Part shown: positions 22,701 through 35,056 of the stretch, in pieces
Numbering within the stretch: the stretch's first letter is position 1
Layout of the letters: each line of letters begins with the position of its first letter
Assembly (NCBI GenBank): GCA_903632075.3
Contig: CAHIKZ030001783.1
Location: 213,501 to 277,500 of the forward strand
Reading direction: 5' to 3'
DNA: 64,000 nucleotides
Source: Acanthosepion pharaonis
Lineage: Eukaryota > Mollusca > Cephalopoda > Sepiida > Sepiidae
Translations under genes and position numbers: made by a program
The notes under the pieces: generated by a model
Databases searched by the model: none
Seen by the model: only the letters and a program-made list of their open reading frames with translations
Told to the model about the DNA's origin: nothing

Positions 22701-23640
22701 AGGATGATACATTTATCATTTACAATTGTTTCCCATAACCACATAGGTAGATGATCAACTAACACAATTCCCAAAATCAATTTTAAGTAATTACTCAAAT
22801 CCAATACATAGATCTTTATATAAGCCACATAGTCTCAAGGGTTTTTAGAGATGATTCTTTATTTTGTCCAAGAAAGTAATTTATTACTTGTCATCATTTT
22901 CACCTAATATGATGAGTATAACAGGTGGGTGGTGGTCTGTACCTAGTTACATTAAGTTACTAAGTTATTTCCCATATTCAGGTTTGATTCATTAGGAACT
23001 CCTAAACCAATATAATTTCTTAAAAATACATTCTTGACTAGTTTTTTTTTTTTTTTCCATATTTAATTCCAATAATCATTAAATGTAATAAATTCTTCTT
23101 GCCCAATTTTTCTTGGTTCTCTACAATAAAACCGGGCCTTTCTACATTTAACTTTGTTTATTGATGGTGTCAAACCTTCCTTTGGGCTCTGTTCATCCAA
23201 TGCAAATGAATCGCCACCCACTTTGCCACACTTGTGTAATCAGTCAAACAAATTTTAAAGTTTGTAAAATCTTTTGTGTCTGTGTGTTTCAACTTATAAA
23301 TTTATATTTATTTTATTTTTTTGTTAATAACATTTAAATCCCTGTTCCCAAGAAATCAAATTTTTTTAATTTTGTTGAAATCAAAGTTATCATTTCAGCA
23401 AAAATCACTTATAATGCATTGTATGCTTGGACACTGACTGAAAGGGAAGCAATTGAAGTTGATTCATTTTTAATGATTTATTTCAAATCCAATACAAAAT
23501 ATTTACTGTCCTCTCCAATAAACATGTTCAATGTCTTTTATAGGATTTGCATGTTGACATATTTAATATCTCAATATACATGTAAATATATATACAATGT
23601 TAAGGATATCGCCTTCTCAGTTAAGTGCCATATGTGATAC
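22701..23640. other. Unassigned AT-rich sequence
   Basis: No convincing gene. The 72-aa open frame at 23419-23637 has no family resemblance I can see. Confidence 0.5.
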
Positions 23641-24180
23641 ATGTCTCTTTTAATTCTTTCTAGGCAGAAGACTTTCTTTCATTAGGCTGCCATTTCTTTC
23701 TGCAATAGACTGATTGCCAGCCACTGCTATAGGACCCAGTCTGTTATGTTATTCAACCCATGGCTTGTGGAGGGGGGGAGAGTAAAGATGGATTATTATC
23801 CATTACATCACACTGCATACACATACATATTAGAAAAGCAGTTTCCATTGCATGGTCAAAGCTTATTGTCATCTCCTTACTTGGTCTGGATAAGGAATTT
23901 CATATGCCCAGCTTATCTCTATTAAATAGGGATGAACAAGATTAATATTTTAGTGATTTGGCCAGGGAAAGAACTACCGTGATTTAACATACTGGGTATG
24001 ACAATAAACTACATCTGCGTTCTGAGTAAGACAATAAACTATGTCCAGCAGCAAGGCCTCTGATCAGGAGAGTGTGGAACCACCTCTTAATTGCTGGTGA
24101 TCCCAGGTCCACCCTAACCCAGGGTGGTAGCACCAGTTAGGGTCCCAGCTATGGAAACATAGTTAACCCCAAAACTAAGG
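23640..24180. mobile_element. SINE-like repeats (body shared with 61440-61720)
   Basis: catgtctcttttaattcttt, ccactgctataggacccagt and attcaacccatggcttgtgg parallel the copy at 61440-61600. A GC-richer unit at about 24050-24140 (tcccaggtccaccctaaccc) is of unknown origin. Confidence 0.5.
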
Positions 24181-24230
24181 TAAAAATGGGTTTTAATACT
24201 AGGAATACATTGTAAAAAAAAAAAAAAAAA

Positions 24231-24322
24231 AATAATTATTACCAGCAATAAATTTTTGAAAAAAAAAGATTATTAACCAGCAATAAATTTTTGAAAAAAA
24301 AAGATTATTACCAGCAATAAAA
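24231..24322. repeat. Three-copy tandem repeat, about 33-bp unit
   Basis: The phrase attaccagcaataaattttt recurs three times (the middle copy has an extra A), separated by A runs. Confidence 0.8.
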
Positions 24323-24597
24323 ACTTTGTCAGCATTAAATAACTCATTGAGGTTGATATGCCATAAAACACAACAAACCAAACCAAACAGTGATTTAAAT
24401 TTTGAATGAAAATTAAAGATAAAAAGGGTAGTTGTATTATACACAAGTGCACGTTTTTACTAAAAAAAAAAAAAAACCCTCTAATTTGAAAGAGCAAGAT
24501 TGCAAATACACCCAGCACAATAGATAATAAAACACAAAGTTGGCAGGTGTTGATAGCCATTCTTTACAAAAGGCATTTGATATATTGGCAATATGTC

Positions 24598-24635
24598 CAA
24601 TTACGCTGATTCCCAAAGGGGAATCAGCGTAATTG
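24598..24635. repeat. Perfect 17-bp hairpin
   Basis: caattacgctgattccc (24598-24614) and its exact inverse (24619-24635) with a 4-base loop. Perfect pairing is unusual in this decayed setting. Confidence 0.9.
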
Positions 24636-24639
24636 AGCA

Positions 24640-25210
24640 TCTTTTATCTCAAAGACAGGAAATTTGTGGAAATTGATTAAAAAAAATTTTAACAAAGAGA
24701 ACAAAGTCTGTCATCTTTTGATAACATTAATATTACAACAAAGCTCCTTTCCATGAAAATTCAAAAATAAGTTTTGAAATGGAAATTAGAAGAAGAAACA
24801 TTCAATGGTTAAATATCTGGTTCATTTCTAGTTTTTAATATTGTGAAAGATTAAAAATCTTTATGAAATATATGTATGACATTGAGATTTTAATGGATAA
24901 TATGGTTTTCAAAAAAAAGAATTGATCAAGAAGTGTTTGCATTAAAGAGTTGTATTATAGTCAAGGATGTAATTTATTCATTGTTTTTAGCTTCAGTAAC
25001 ACAAGGCCATATTATACTCAAGAAAATATGGTAATCTCTTTACTAAGGGAGACATGTTAACCACACAAAAGTTGTTACAATATAAAATTGCTAGCCTAAC
25101 AGGAAATAGGCAACTAAGTTAGGGAATAAGTTATTTCTATCTTGACATTTATAGTCAACAGCTAGTACAGATTTGGATTTGCAGGTGGTGTAAAGAATAA
25201 ACTTTCAGTT
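24640..25210. other. Unassigned AT-rich sequence
   Basis: No gene or recognised element seen. Confidence 0.5.
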
Positions 25211-25213
25211 TGA

Positions 25214-25217
<4 letters not shown>

Positions 25218-25249
<32 letters not shown>
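25218..25249. repeat. (TA)n microsatellite
   Basis: About 15 units. Confidence 0.95.
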
Positions 25250-25253
<4 letters not shown>

Positions 25254-25439
25254 TGTGGGGGTACAGAATTTTATTATAGCAATAAAAAAGGTTAGACTTA
25301 TTTTAATTTACATGATTAAAAAGAAAAACAAAAAATAAAACACAGCTGACCATTTTTACCTTCACTCAACAGAGCTGGATCGAGGGAATATATATTGCAA
25401 GAAAATAAAATATAAAAATGATGTGTAATATTAATGAAG

Positions 25440-25815
25440 GTGGAATACAATTTAAATTGAAATCATGTTTAGTCCTAACAGACACTCCCTCTGTTTACAG
25501 AGAGTGTGCCGTCTGGATGAAAACGTAAATTGTTTCTGACACCTTTATCTGCGATATAAAGCGAGCACAATTCAAGATGGTTAACGAGTCAATGCTAAAG
25601 TTAGCAGCATAATTTGGGTTTTAATAAGATGCTCTGTGATAGAGGAACCATATGTATTGTCCAGAACATCCTTTAGTTGGAATGTTCCATTCCTGCTTTT
25701 TCTAGGTACATGCTTCTGTATTCTAGCATTTAAATGTTGGGTTGTTCTACCTATGTAGTCAGCACTACAACTACATTTAAAATGATAAATAACCTTAATA
25801 TTATGGAACATCCTT
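25440..25815 (-). pseudogene. Second Penelope-like element, GIY-YIG C-terminal fragment
   Basis: The minus strand at 25811-25581 reads VIYHFKCSCSADYIGRTTQ then HLNARIQKHVP. This is the (V)IY…C.C…YIG(R/E)T…L..R…H pattern of a GIY-YIG nuclease as found at the C-terminus of Penelope-like elements. After a frameshift near 25625 it continues NYAANFSIDSLTILNCARFI and an IKVSETIYVF block, the usual family C-terminus. It is clearly a different subfamily from the element at 1383-2680. The RT part is not present. Confidence 0.75.
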
Positions 25816-26040
25816 TTGGATAGATGTCAAAATAGATTTAGTAGAAAACAACATGCACATTAGAAGAGAAATAAAAGTGCTCTACTGCAGAGGTAATTTG
25901 TTTGGTGAATTTCTCAAACAAACAATTAAATTGTGCATTTATTAACTAGGTTTAGTTTCAGAACAAAGCCAGTTGGCAGTGTTTCTTTCATTTTCTGTTT
26001 TCTTTTTAATCATAAAAAGTAAAATAAGTTTAACCTTTTT

Positions 26041-26041
<1 letters not shown>

Positions 26042-26102
<61 letters not shown>
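26042..26102. repeat. (TA)n microsatellite, about 60 bp
   Basis: About 30 TA units. Confidence 0.95.
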
Positions 26103-26600
26103 TGGGGGCCAAATTATTATCAAGATAACTTTTTTTCTAATATTTCAAAAACCGTCTAATCAATTCACACAAAATTTTCACACAATGTTGGCAACATTGA
26201 CCTGCTTAGATCACTGAAATTTTTCATTACTGAAAAATAAATGTAAACAAACTGGCGCCATATATGTTTTCAGCACGGTGATTTGAGCGTGCCAAATTAT
26301 TAGAAAAGTGTAAAAATTTAGTGAAAAGATTGGGCGTAAAAGCAGTTTAAATGATGCTGAAAAGAAAACTATCACCTCAGAACTCTCAAAAGTTAAATCT
26401 ACTAAATTCTTACACTTTTCTAATATTTTTTGGTTGTGGTAAGGGGAGCGAGAGTTTGATGATTTTTTTTTTTATATCTAAAATTGGTTTTAGCAAGTTT
26501 GTGCAATCAATCTGTATGTGTTGAAAATTGGATTAAGATGATTGTCATTGATAAAAGAATTAGGCGCCATATTATTGACAGAATGCGACTATTATGTATA
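26103..26600. mobile_element. Possible foldback/MITE
   Basis: ttagaaaagtgtaaaaattt (about 26301) has its inverse aaattcttacacttttctaa at about 26402. The outer phrases gggggccaaattattatcaa (26104) and the inverse-like aggcgccatattattgac (26562) could be the two ends, but the latter are the same orientation in part, so the edges are uncertain. Confidence 0.4.
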
Positions 26601-26879
26601 TAACCTTTTAGCCATATAAATTAATAGAATTATCATTGTATCATCAAAGTATTTCGCCTGGTTTTCAGCTAAATTGTGTATTCCATCCTAAAAGAATGAT
26701 TCTAGTTTTGATTTAGTGAATTCTTTTAGTAAACTCTTCAATATCTATCACACACCAAATGAAAACCAAACTAATTACATTCCATCACCACTGATCAGAT
26801 GCCAAATTACCACCAATCATGATGAATTGATGTCCCCTCAAGGAAGCACTGTGCCTTGAGAAAATATTAGGTCTCAAAC

Positions 26880-27430
26880 TCACACCAACCTCTTGTGTAC
26901 AATCCATCGCTAAGAATTGGCTCCCTGTACCATTCCAGAAATTACCTGACTCTTCATGCTATCCCCTACCTTTATAAGAGCAAGATCATTGCTAAACTGG
27001 AATACTGTTGCTATATTTCAAAAGTGTCTCCAAGTCCTTGTTGGAGAAGAATTATTTTTCACCCTCCCACCTCTCTCTCACAGACTGAATGTGGCGAAAC
27101 TCTCACTACTCTGTTGCTACTTCCATGGAAAGTGCTTGGACAAACTACATTCCCTGGTTCCACCAGGTCGAACCTTCATGGCTAGGATCCACCATGCAAT
27201 TTATATAGTAGCAAACCACCTACATTACCTCTGTATTCTATCAGCAAGTTCTACTCAAGCAGCTTCTTACCACGAACCATTGCTCTGTGGAATAATCCTA
27301 AGAGGATGTTTTTCCAATCACTATAATCTTAACCTGTTCAAGTCTAAGGTTAACCCTGATCTTCCCCTCCTATCCATACAAACTACCTGTTAATGTAACC
27401 TTTACCTCAAGTGTCTCCCAGGTCTTGTAC
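26880..27430 (+). pseudogene. LINE RT C-terminal fragment, second subfamily
   Basis: The + strand reads RIGSLYHSRNYLTLHAIPYL and YKSKIIAKLEYCCYI (26895-27040), then in another frame RLNVAKLSLLCCYFHGKCLD, KLHSLVPPGRTFMARI and NHYNLNLFKSKVNPDLPLLS (to 27393). The order matches the C-terminus of the first LINE (…YIYKS…EYCCHIW…YFHGKCSDEL…FKS.VN) but residues differ throughout, so it is a sister subfamily. A related piece is at 46860-47165. Confidence 0.8.
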
Positions 27431-29635
27431 AGAAAAAAAAAGTATAGAATGAAATGTTATCATCTAGAAAATCCATAACATGTGGAAGAACTTCTCATGC
27501 TAATTTTGTAATAATTTTCTGTGTTTTATTTGCAACAAAAGATGTCTGTTGTCTTGGAGTAAAATCACTGGTTGAATTCATTGCTCAAAAAAAAATCATT
27601 TTCTCTCAATGCATCGAACAAGTTAATTAATCTTTGTAGGATTGCACTAGTTTGCTCAATTTCAGCAGTTTGTAATAGAATTTCTTTGAATTCTACCAAA
27701 TACAGAGCTCTCCACTCTCCCAGGAATTACAGTTAGGTTGAAGGTTGTCCCAAAGATAGCTTCATTCTTCTTCATTTTAGATTATCATAATAAATCTATT
27801 ATTGTCATTCACTGTCTGAAAATGTCTTCCTCTGTTGAAAAAGAAAAGTGATTAAATGCTGACTGCTATGGAACTTCTTTTTAATGCTTGTAAATGATTT
27901 TCTGAGGCTTGTAAATGATGTACTACAGCTGACATTGTTTAAGCAATAAATATCTGAATAAACAGTAAAGGTAGTTCTAAGATTTTATAAAATTGAATTA
28001 AATCTGGCAAAATTAATTTTATTATCAACTGGATATATTTGTGTTTGTGGCAAGCAATTGAGATCTTTTCCCAACAAGTTATCCACATGAGTGATCAGTT
28101 GGAACCTAGTGTAATGACAAAATTACACAGGTGTAGACTTTAAGAAAGCTTTATTCAATTGAGAATACAAGGTTTGCATATAGTGTCCTTTTATAGTCCC
28201 AGTAAACAGAAATAGCTCTCTGAATGAGGAGAGTAACAAAACAAAGGGAGACCACTCTTCATTATTCATAACACCTATATTCCATTTTCAGGGGATTCAT
28301 GTTATCTTTATGAAATAAATTAAAAATGCCTGATGAATATGATAGGATTCAAAGTAGTCAATTGTTATACCTGTACAAAGAAATCTGATTACTTCCCACC
28401 CCATGCCTGTCAAAATGAACGGGTCATGACAGTTCTTTTATGGTGCTGAATTAATTATAAAAAGGGATCAAATGAGAAAAAGCAGGGATTTCAGAGTAAA
28501 GACTTATACAGCACCACTTTTCTTCTTAGACCAAAGTGGTCAGGGAATTGGTCAGTTTTTGCTCTTGGCTCATATGTATGTTTAAGGAAATCCCATGTGT
28601 AACAAACTGTAAGTCACATCCCATTATTGGAGTTTACTATCCAGATCCTAAGTCAGCTATCATATTGGAATAATTGTACTGTTTCTCCTGTTTTTGTTAG
28701 TTTTTGCTTGTGACAATAAGCTTTTATTTCTACATAAGACTACAATTGAAATTTTTTTTTACAAATTGTCAAGACTAAGATTAAACTAAACTATCTGCAA
28801 AGTAGGATTATTATTTTATCAATTTTGTTTTTATGCCTAACAAAGAATTTAGAAAAGCCATAAAGAATTAATTTCTTCAATTCCTTGAAAAACTGGTTCA
28901 GAAAAGAAAAGGAAAAGAATAACTAGAAAAAAAAATGAGACCGAAGAAAAAAATATGGATAAACTGATCAAGGGAATGACCAGTCCTTTGATGTCATGAG
29001 AGGTTTTGTCAAACAGTATTGTAGAGTAGATCATTAAGTCTCATTATAAAAACAGAGCACCTAAAAGAATATCACTGCATCCAACTGGAAGTACCAGTTA
29101 CAACATGAACATTATGAAAGAGAACCATCGAAGCACTGGGAATGGTACATTTTCCTTTCTTCTGTCCAATGCTTATGAACAAAATATATTCATAACCATG
29201 AGTTTTGTTGATTACATTTTACAAGTATAACTATGTGAACATTCAACATATAAAAAAGATTATTTTAACCAGTGTGTCATTTTCCTTTTACAATCAGTCT
29301 AGTAATTGTAAAGTTTTTAACATCCCATGGCATTAATTTCTACTGTTCTTCTGCAGCTAATGCAGTAATATTAAAACTGTTAATTCTTCCTTTTTGCAGT
29401 GTACAGGGCTGATTGCTGGATATAAAATGAAGTTTAAAAATGAATACTAAAGAAATGGAAAAAATAAAATAAAAATAATCAAATTCTATAATATTGGAAA
29501 TACATTAAGGTCAGGAGCCTAAAAACTGACTGGACTGAATGCACCATACCAAAACAGGCCTCAGCAGATTTTAGCAAAATTATTCTGTTCACAAGTGTTG
29601 TTTTAATTTGTAAAGATAAAAGTGTATAACTAGAG
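27431..29635. other. Unassigned AT-rich sequence
   Basis: About 2.2 kb with no coding signal, no long inverted repeat and no repeat I could match elsewhere in the window. Confidence 0.5.
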
Positions 29636-29639
29636 TTAT

Positions 29640-30125
29640 TTTTTTTAATCATTTCACCCACAAGAAAGGCAATGTATAGGAGTTACTGAAAGTGAGAAAA
29701 TATGAGAAAAAGAAAATATTATTGATAGAGAACAATAATAATAATAAAAAAAAACAAATTAAGAAGACAGAAGATAACGATTGATATTACATTTAAATTT
29801 TTGAAGATCAAAGTTGACTGGAAAGCAAGAAGATAAAAAAGTTCTATAAGCAAGAAGTACGAGAGAAGAAACTGTTAGCATAGAACATACGGTTATCTAG
29901 CCATTTCAACTGTAAAACGACAAGACCTTCCCACCAATCTAGTACTGTGCTTAAATTTATAAAGTCTCGGTACAAAGAGGAAAGTTGATGAGAACATTTA
30001 CAGTGAAAGTATTTATAGAAAAAAGCACAGGGAAGCTGTTACAGTGACAGGAAGGTGACTGAAACTGAGATGCAAGGTCAGGACCAATAATATCTGCAAT
30101 GTTATTGCTCCTGACATCTCAGCTT
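29640..30125 (-). mobile_element. LINE 3' fragment, minus strand
   Basis: Starts with the inverse of the LINE tail (ttaatcatttcacccacaag) and includes tttttgaagatcaaagttga, gcacagggaagctgttacag and ctgaaactgagatgcaaggt. Same region of the LINE as 8185-8600. Confidence 0.8.
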
Positions 30126-30830
30126 TGATGAATTCTTTGTTAGGCATAAAAATAAAATCTTAAAATAATAAATAAATAAAAATCCTATTTTGTAGATCAT
30201 AAATTAAAACTCTAATTATGTGGTGCATTGAATTTAAAAAAAAAAAAAAAAAAAAAAAACATGGTTGTACACGATAACATCAACAGAAGTAAAAAAAAAA
30301 AAATTACTACCCCTCAAAAAAAAAAAAAAAAAAGGAAAAAAAAAACAGCTTAAAGCAAAAATCCCCACTATTTGAAATCATCAGATATAGTCAATGGGTA
30401 ACATTTTATTTTATTTTATTTTTATTTTTTTATCATTTTTAGAAAGGGATTTTGTTAGCAGTGACAAACTCCATGACTGGAAGATATATATTAAAAAAAA
30501 ACAAAAAAACATGAATTATCACTGATTACTCTGGTGGACATCTGTTACTAAACAGACTGTGTCCTAGTTTTCTTGAATGCTGTTTAATGGATCTCTTCAT
30601 TTGACAGCACCAAGAATTGAATATGGCACCAAGAATTGAATATGGCATCATTTAAAAAAAAATGGGTTAGGTTAACAGTTTGGTCAGTTTTCCTTTTATT
30701 CAAGTTGACCAACTGAATTAAAAGTAAACAAAATTTCAAATTTTACAAGATATTTTAATAATAATGATTTGGTTATTTTATAACTTCTTACAAAGTACTA
30801 TCTTCTATATACATTATACTTTCAGGACTT
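30126..30830. other. Low-complexity, A-rich
   Basis: Several long A runs (about 30235-30330) and a local duplication of the phrase caccaagaattgaatatggc at about 30609-30648. Confidence 0.6.
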
Positions 30831-30834
30831 GAAC

Positions 30835-31165
30835 AATTGTGGCTATCCACAATTTCCTATCCTTTCTAGCTCTAAGTAATGTTTGTCTTTTTACTAACCT
30901 CTCTTACTCTCTGTTCTACCATCCACTAGCACAAACTTTTTTAAACCAAGTTACTCACTGTTTCTCTCTAGCTCTGTTGCCACCATTATGTCCTGTAAGT
31001 GTCAAAATTTCCAAGCCTTCTTATGTGTCCTAAAAATTTCAATAATCTCTTTCTGGTTGTAAGTAAATATCCTTTTTGTTTCCATTTGCTTTCATGTTTC
31101 TTCATTGCTTACATTTCTTAGTAAGTATTAAGTTATTCTTTATAACCTCTTGCTTATGAATAGAG
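30835..31165 (-). mobile_element. RTE-like LINE 3' end, minus strand (copy 1)
   Basis: Matches, phrase by phrase, the 3' parts at 38040-38400 and 52855-53125: caatttcctatcctttctag, ctctgttctaccatccacta, agtgtcaaaatttccaagcc and aaaatttcaataatctcttt. The open frame here is a shadow. Confidence 0.65.
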
Positions 31166-31477
31166 GGTAAAAATAGAGAGGAAAAAGAGAAAAATATAAA
31201 ATACCTTTATATCCATTTATCAAATAGCACTACAAAAGATGTTTAACTTTTTTCCAATTTAATCTTAATTTTGGTTCATATATATTTACCAAATTGAGTT
31301 TAGTATATCACAAGGCCAACTTTGTTTTTTACTTCATAAAAAAATATGAACATACAATCATGGGAAAACAGAATTTATGAACATATTTGGATTATGATTC
31401 CACAGAGGATTAAAATTTGAGATTAAAAAAAACCAAAGTAAAAGTTACAAATTTCTGAAGCTATAGTTTTTTTTATT

Positions 31478-31862
31478 TACACTGTTTGCATTGTTCAGGC
31501 TGTTGTCCTCATCTTTGTTGCCATATTCACAATGTTTTGGCTGTTGTATGCTCTGGCTTTCTTCATGTGATTGGAATTTCAAACTGAACCCTTTTTGTCC
31601 ACTGGGGTAGATTGTTCTAGTTCTACATGTCATGCCTCTTCCGGATATCTCGGTTTCAAATATTTCCTTTCAGTAACTCAACTCTCCTAGTTTTTGTTCA
31701 TCTCTGCTGTGGCCAGGTATTGAACTCACTACTCTTTGGGTCAAGTCACTGGATTACTTCAACCAACACTTTTATCCACTGGGCCCAGAGGATAAAATCA
31801 TTGGCTGAAGAAGGCCAGAGCATGAATATGGCAACAAAGATGAGGACAACAATCCAAACAAT
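31478..31862. mobile_element. Inverted pair of SINE 3' ends with hammerhead-like core (family A)
   Basis: The left arm (31495-31570) is the inverse of the family A tail: ctgttgtcctcatctttgtt, then ttggctgttgtatgctctgg. The right arm (31800-31862) reads attggctgaagaaggccaga then acaaagatgaggacaacaat. In both, the core residues are eroded (AAAA where GAAA is expected). Confidence 0.6.
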
Positions 31863-31954
31863 TTTTTTTTTTTTTTTTTAATCAAAATATTTCATTCTTG
31901 GAATTTAATTCTCCAAGGTTCAGATCACTAATATGTTTGTATTAATTCATATTC

Positions 31955-32185
31955 TACAGCTTATCAACACTTTGCAGGTTATTTAAAGCCAGAAAATATT
32001 TTTAGATTGTAAGATTTTTTTTTTTTTCAGATATGATTTAGTGATACAAGTCTTACTAATTAACCCATAGCTAAGGGGAGAAGAGCTGAATCATACTTTC
32101 ATAGGGTATAAGTGTGCATACATGAATAAAAGAAACCTCCAATTAACAATTTTGAGCCATTATTCATTACACTACTTGCACATGT
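31955..32185 (-). mobile_element. S1 SINE, minus orientation, partial
   Basis: Tail (cttatcaacactttgcaggt, tttaaagccagaaaatattt), T run, then body (ttaacccatagctaagggga). The tRNA-like head is truncated. Confidence 0.7.
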
Positions 32186-32695
32186 TAGATATGACACAGT
32201 GGTGGTGTTTTGTTGTTTGCAACAGTAGGATCAAATGAACAGATGATGCTGTCAACATATTCTAGGCCCCACTGACAGGGTAAGTTATGAGAGGACGACT
32301 TGGAGGATCAAATAATGTTCCATAGTGTTTGATGATGAGAGCAACTTCAGCTTTCAAATGAGTGAAAGTTAATATTGTCTGTGATGTAGATCTACAGAGT
32401 GGAGTCTCCCAGAGTATTCATCCATAATACACAAGTATCGCCCTTGGTATCATGGTTTGAAGTCCCAGAAATTACAACTCTCTCTTTTTTTCTCTCTCTC
32501 TCTCTCTCTACTTTGGTGCTTTCGAAAGAATGGTGAACCACAACATGAAAATCCAAAACCTTGTTCAACTTGCTTTGCTGCTATTCCTGCAATAGAAAGA
32601 CAATATGCTTTCCCAGCAGTATTACATCGCTCCCACTATCCCTCCCCACTGTCTACTCTTTTAAAGATGTTTAAAAACCTCCTTAACTGACATGG
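32186..32695. other. Unassigned; possible LINE remnant
   Basis: The 77-aa frame at 32457-32690 ends PSPLSTLLKMFKNLLN, reminiscent of the very C-terminus of LINE RT proteins, but I cannot confirm it. A TC microsatellite is at about 32482-32509. Confidence 0.3.
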
Positions 32696-32697
32696 GG

Positions 32698-32985
32698 AGG
32701 TACTGCCAGTGTAATAGATAGCAGACTGGAATAAGAAATCAGAAAACCAAGTTTGAATTCCAGTTAGGTTCGTTACATTCACTTATGTGCAAATAACCTT
32801 GGGAAAGGTATGAATCCATTTCCACCCTCCTGGTATAAGTGAAATAGTAGAACTTGTATCTGGAAAAATCATCATTATTCTCCAAAAATTTATTAATGCA
32901 ATATTCACTCAAAAAAAATAATTCTTACAATTATTCTTTAAATAACATGCAAAGGGTTGATAAGCCATAAAAAAAAAAAAACAAA
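32698..32985 (+). mobile_element. S1 SINE, plus orientation, near full length without 5S
   Basis: tRNA-like head with box A-like gccagtgtaatagatagcag and box B-like aagtttgaattcc. The body ccttgggaaaggtatgaatc follows, then an A tract and the tail ttctttaaataacatgcaaa with gttgataagcc and a poly(A) end. Confidence 0.75.
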
Positions 32986-33289
32986 ATCAGTGAATCAATC
33001 TTTTACTGGTATAACCACTAGACTTCTCTCTAATTATATATTTATCAGATCACACTTGTTCAGTACATCTCTTGCTACAGGTACAATAGGTATGGAATAG
33101 TGTATCTTAGGATGGTATTCACCATCTGTACAGTTGCAAATGTACAAACCCAAGTTAATGCCCAAAGATGATACTTGCTAGATGTAGAGTTTGAATTCTG
33201 TTGATACATTTTATTTAGAAACTGATATATTGATCTATATCTGTGATCATATATTACCTACTTGTTTAATCTTGAAATTAATTTAATTA

Positions 33290-34010
33290 CTAGTGGAAGA
33301 TATGGAACAAGCACAGGAAGATTAGAGCAAAGGTTGTTTTGCACTGTGATGCAAAGAAAACTCAGCTGCAAGTCTTCAACCATGAAGCTCCTGCAGAAAT
33401 GGAAGTAAAAAATGGCAAAACATTGAACCCAGTAGACAACTTCAAGAACCAAGGTTCATGGACACAAAGTTTTGAAAAAAGATTTGGCTGTAAGAAAAGC
33501 TCTTGCCTAGATGGCATGTCATAAATTGAAAAATGTATGGAGCTCCCAACTACCTAGAAGATTAAAAATCCAATTGTTTCTTGCAACAGTGGAATCTGTC
33601 TTTCTCTATGGAGCAGAGTCATAGACACTGACCAAATCTCTGAAGAAAGAGGTAGATGCATGTTACACAAGAATGCTCAGGATGGCACTTAATGTCACAC
33701 ATCAAACGCTGAACAATATATAGTCAACTACCAAAGGTTTACATCCAAGGTGTAGCAAAGAAAGGTGCATCTTGCAGAATACACTATATCAGGCATGATA
33801 GTGAAGTTACCAGCAAATTAGTATTCTGGCTGCCAAACAAGAGAAGAACAGTAAAAGGAAGAAGACTCACATCCATAGACATGCTACTAGAGGAGATGAC
33901 GAAGACACAAGAGCTAAAGATCATCATGGTAGATTGTGTTGAATGAAAGAAGCATGTGGATATTATTGGGCATCCATACAAAGGACCTAGTCGAGTCTAA
34001 CCTTGAGTAA
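33290..34010 (+). pseudogene. Endonuclease-RT LINE (RTE/CR1-like) C-terminal fragment
   Basis: Reads KVVLHCDAKKTQLQVFNHEA, PVDNFKNQGSWTQSFEKRFG, then in shifted frames RRLKIQLFLATVESVFLYGA, ESWTLTKSLKKEVD and MLRMALNVTHQTLNNI. These blocks (a KTQ…FN box, a 'YLG' strand decayed to NQG, an FLYGAESW block) are the RT C-terminal region of a common animal LINE protein. The catalytic palm lies upstream and is absent. Confidence 0.75.
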
Positions 34011-34990
34011 AATGCATATTTAAATAGTTGCAATATTTTTTCATTGTATTTTAGTATTTAATACATTTGAATCCAGAAATTTTAGGCCAGGTTTTGGCCT
34101 CTTATTGCACACTGACTCTAACACTGAAGCCATTTTAAAAAAAAATTTTATCAAACTAAATATTCTTTTCAATAAGGTGGAAATAAATATATTGAGCACA
34201 AAACTTGTAGTATTTTTTGCCAAACTTTAACAGATTTTAGCATTCAATTTAAATGTTGTATTTGGATATCAAGAGGAAAGGGATAATGCAAGTATTGACA
34301 GAAGAGAATCTTATGTCTAATGTATTTTACTATAAAAATCAATGCATTACTATAAAAATGCATTGAAAATTAATGCATTACTATTGAAATACATTGAAAA
34401 ATCAAGAACCTGATTTTCATTGATTAGTGATTGATACAAGCATTACCGACAACAAGATGACTGTTATTTATAATGACATGCAAAATTACTCAACTTTGCT
34501 CTGATGTATTTAGATTTTCTCTAAAAATAAAATATGATTTGTAAAATTCTTGCGGGTCAAAGCTGTTTGTAACATTATTTTTTGTTGGAAATAAAACATC
34601 AATAGATTTTCTTTTGTTATGAATTGGTCACATTGGATATCCAACTGACTTAGGTTAGATTTCATTGATGTAAATAACAATATATAAATTTATTAATGAA
34701 TTTTAAAATCTATGTTTCATGTCTAAGTGCTTGCAAATATATTACCATTAGTAACAGTTTACAATATTTCTTGGCAAAAGAAACTTTAAATTTGCTTTTT
34801 AATAGTAGTATTAGTAGTGAATCAAAAACTACTATAAATCAGTTCTATAAGCTTTTTTGATCTAAACGTTTTGTATATGATTATCTTATATATTTGGATT
34901 TGCTTTCCTTTGAAAATCTGTTGATTTCATAAATTTATATTTTTGTGCAAAATTGCCTTCAATTATCATTATTATGCATTAATGTATTCA
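34011..34990. other. Unassigned AT-rich sequence
   Basis: A local triplication of a phrase ending aatgcattacta at about 34335-34390. Nothing else recognised. Confidence 0.5.
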
Positions 34991-34992
34991 GA

Positions 34993-35056
34993 CTAGTGTC
35001 CTCATTTTGGTTGTTTTTAGCTGAAGCATTATGATTATAACAACTAAGATGAGGAC
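34993..35056. repeat. Short foldback, family A end
   Basis: tagtgtcctcat and its inverse atgaggacacta enclose a short loop with ttagctgaagcattatgatt. It looks like a collapsed inverted pair of the family A tail. Confidence 0.6.
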
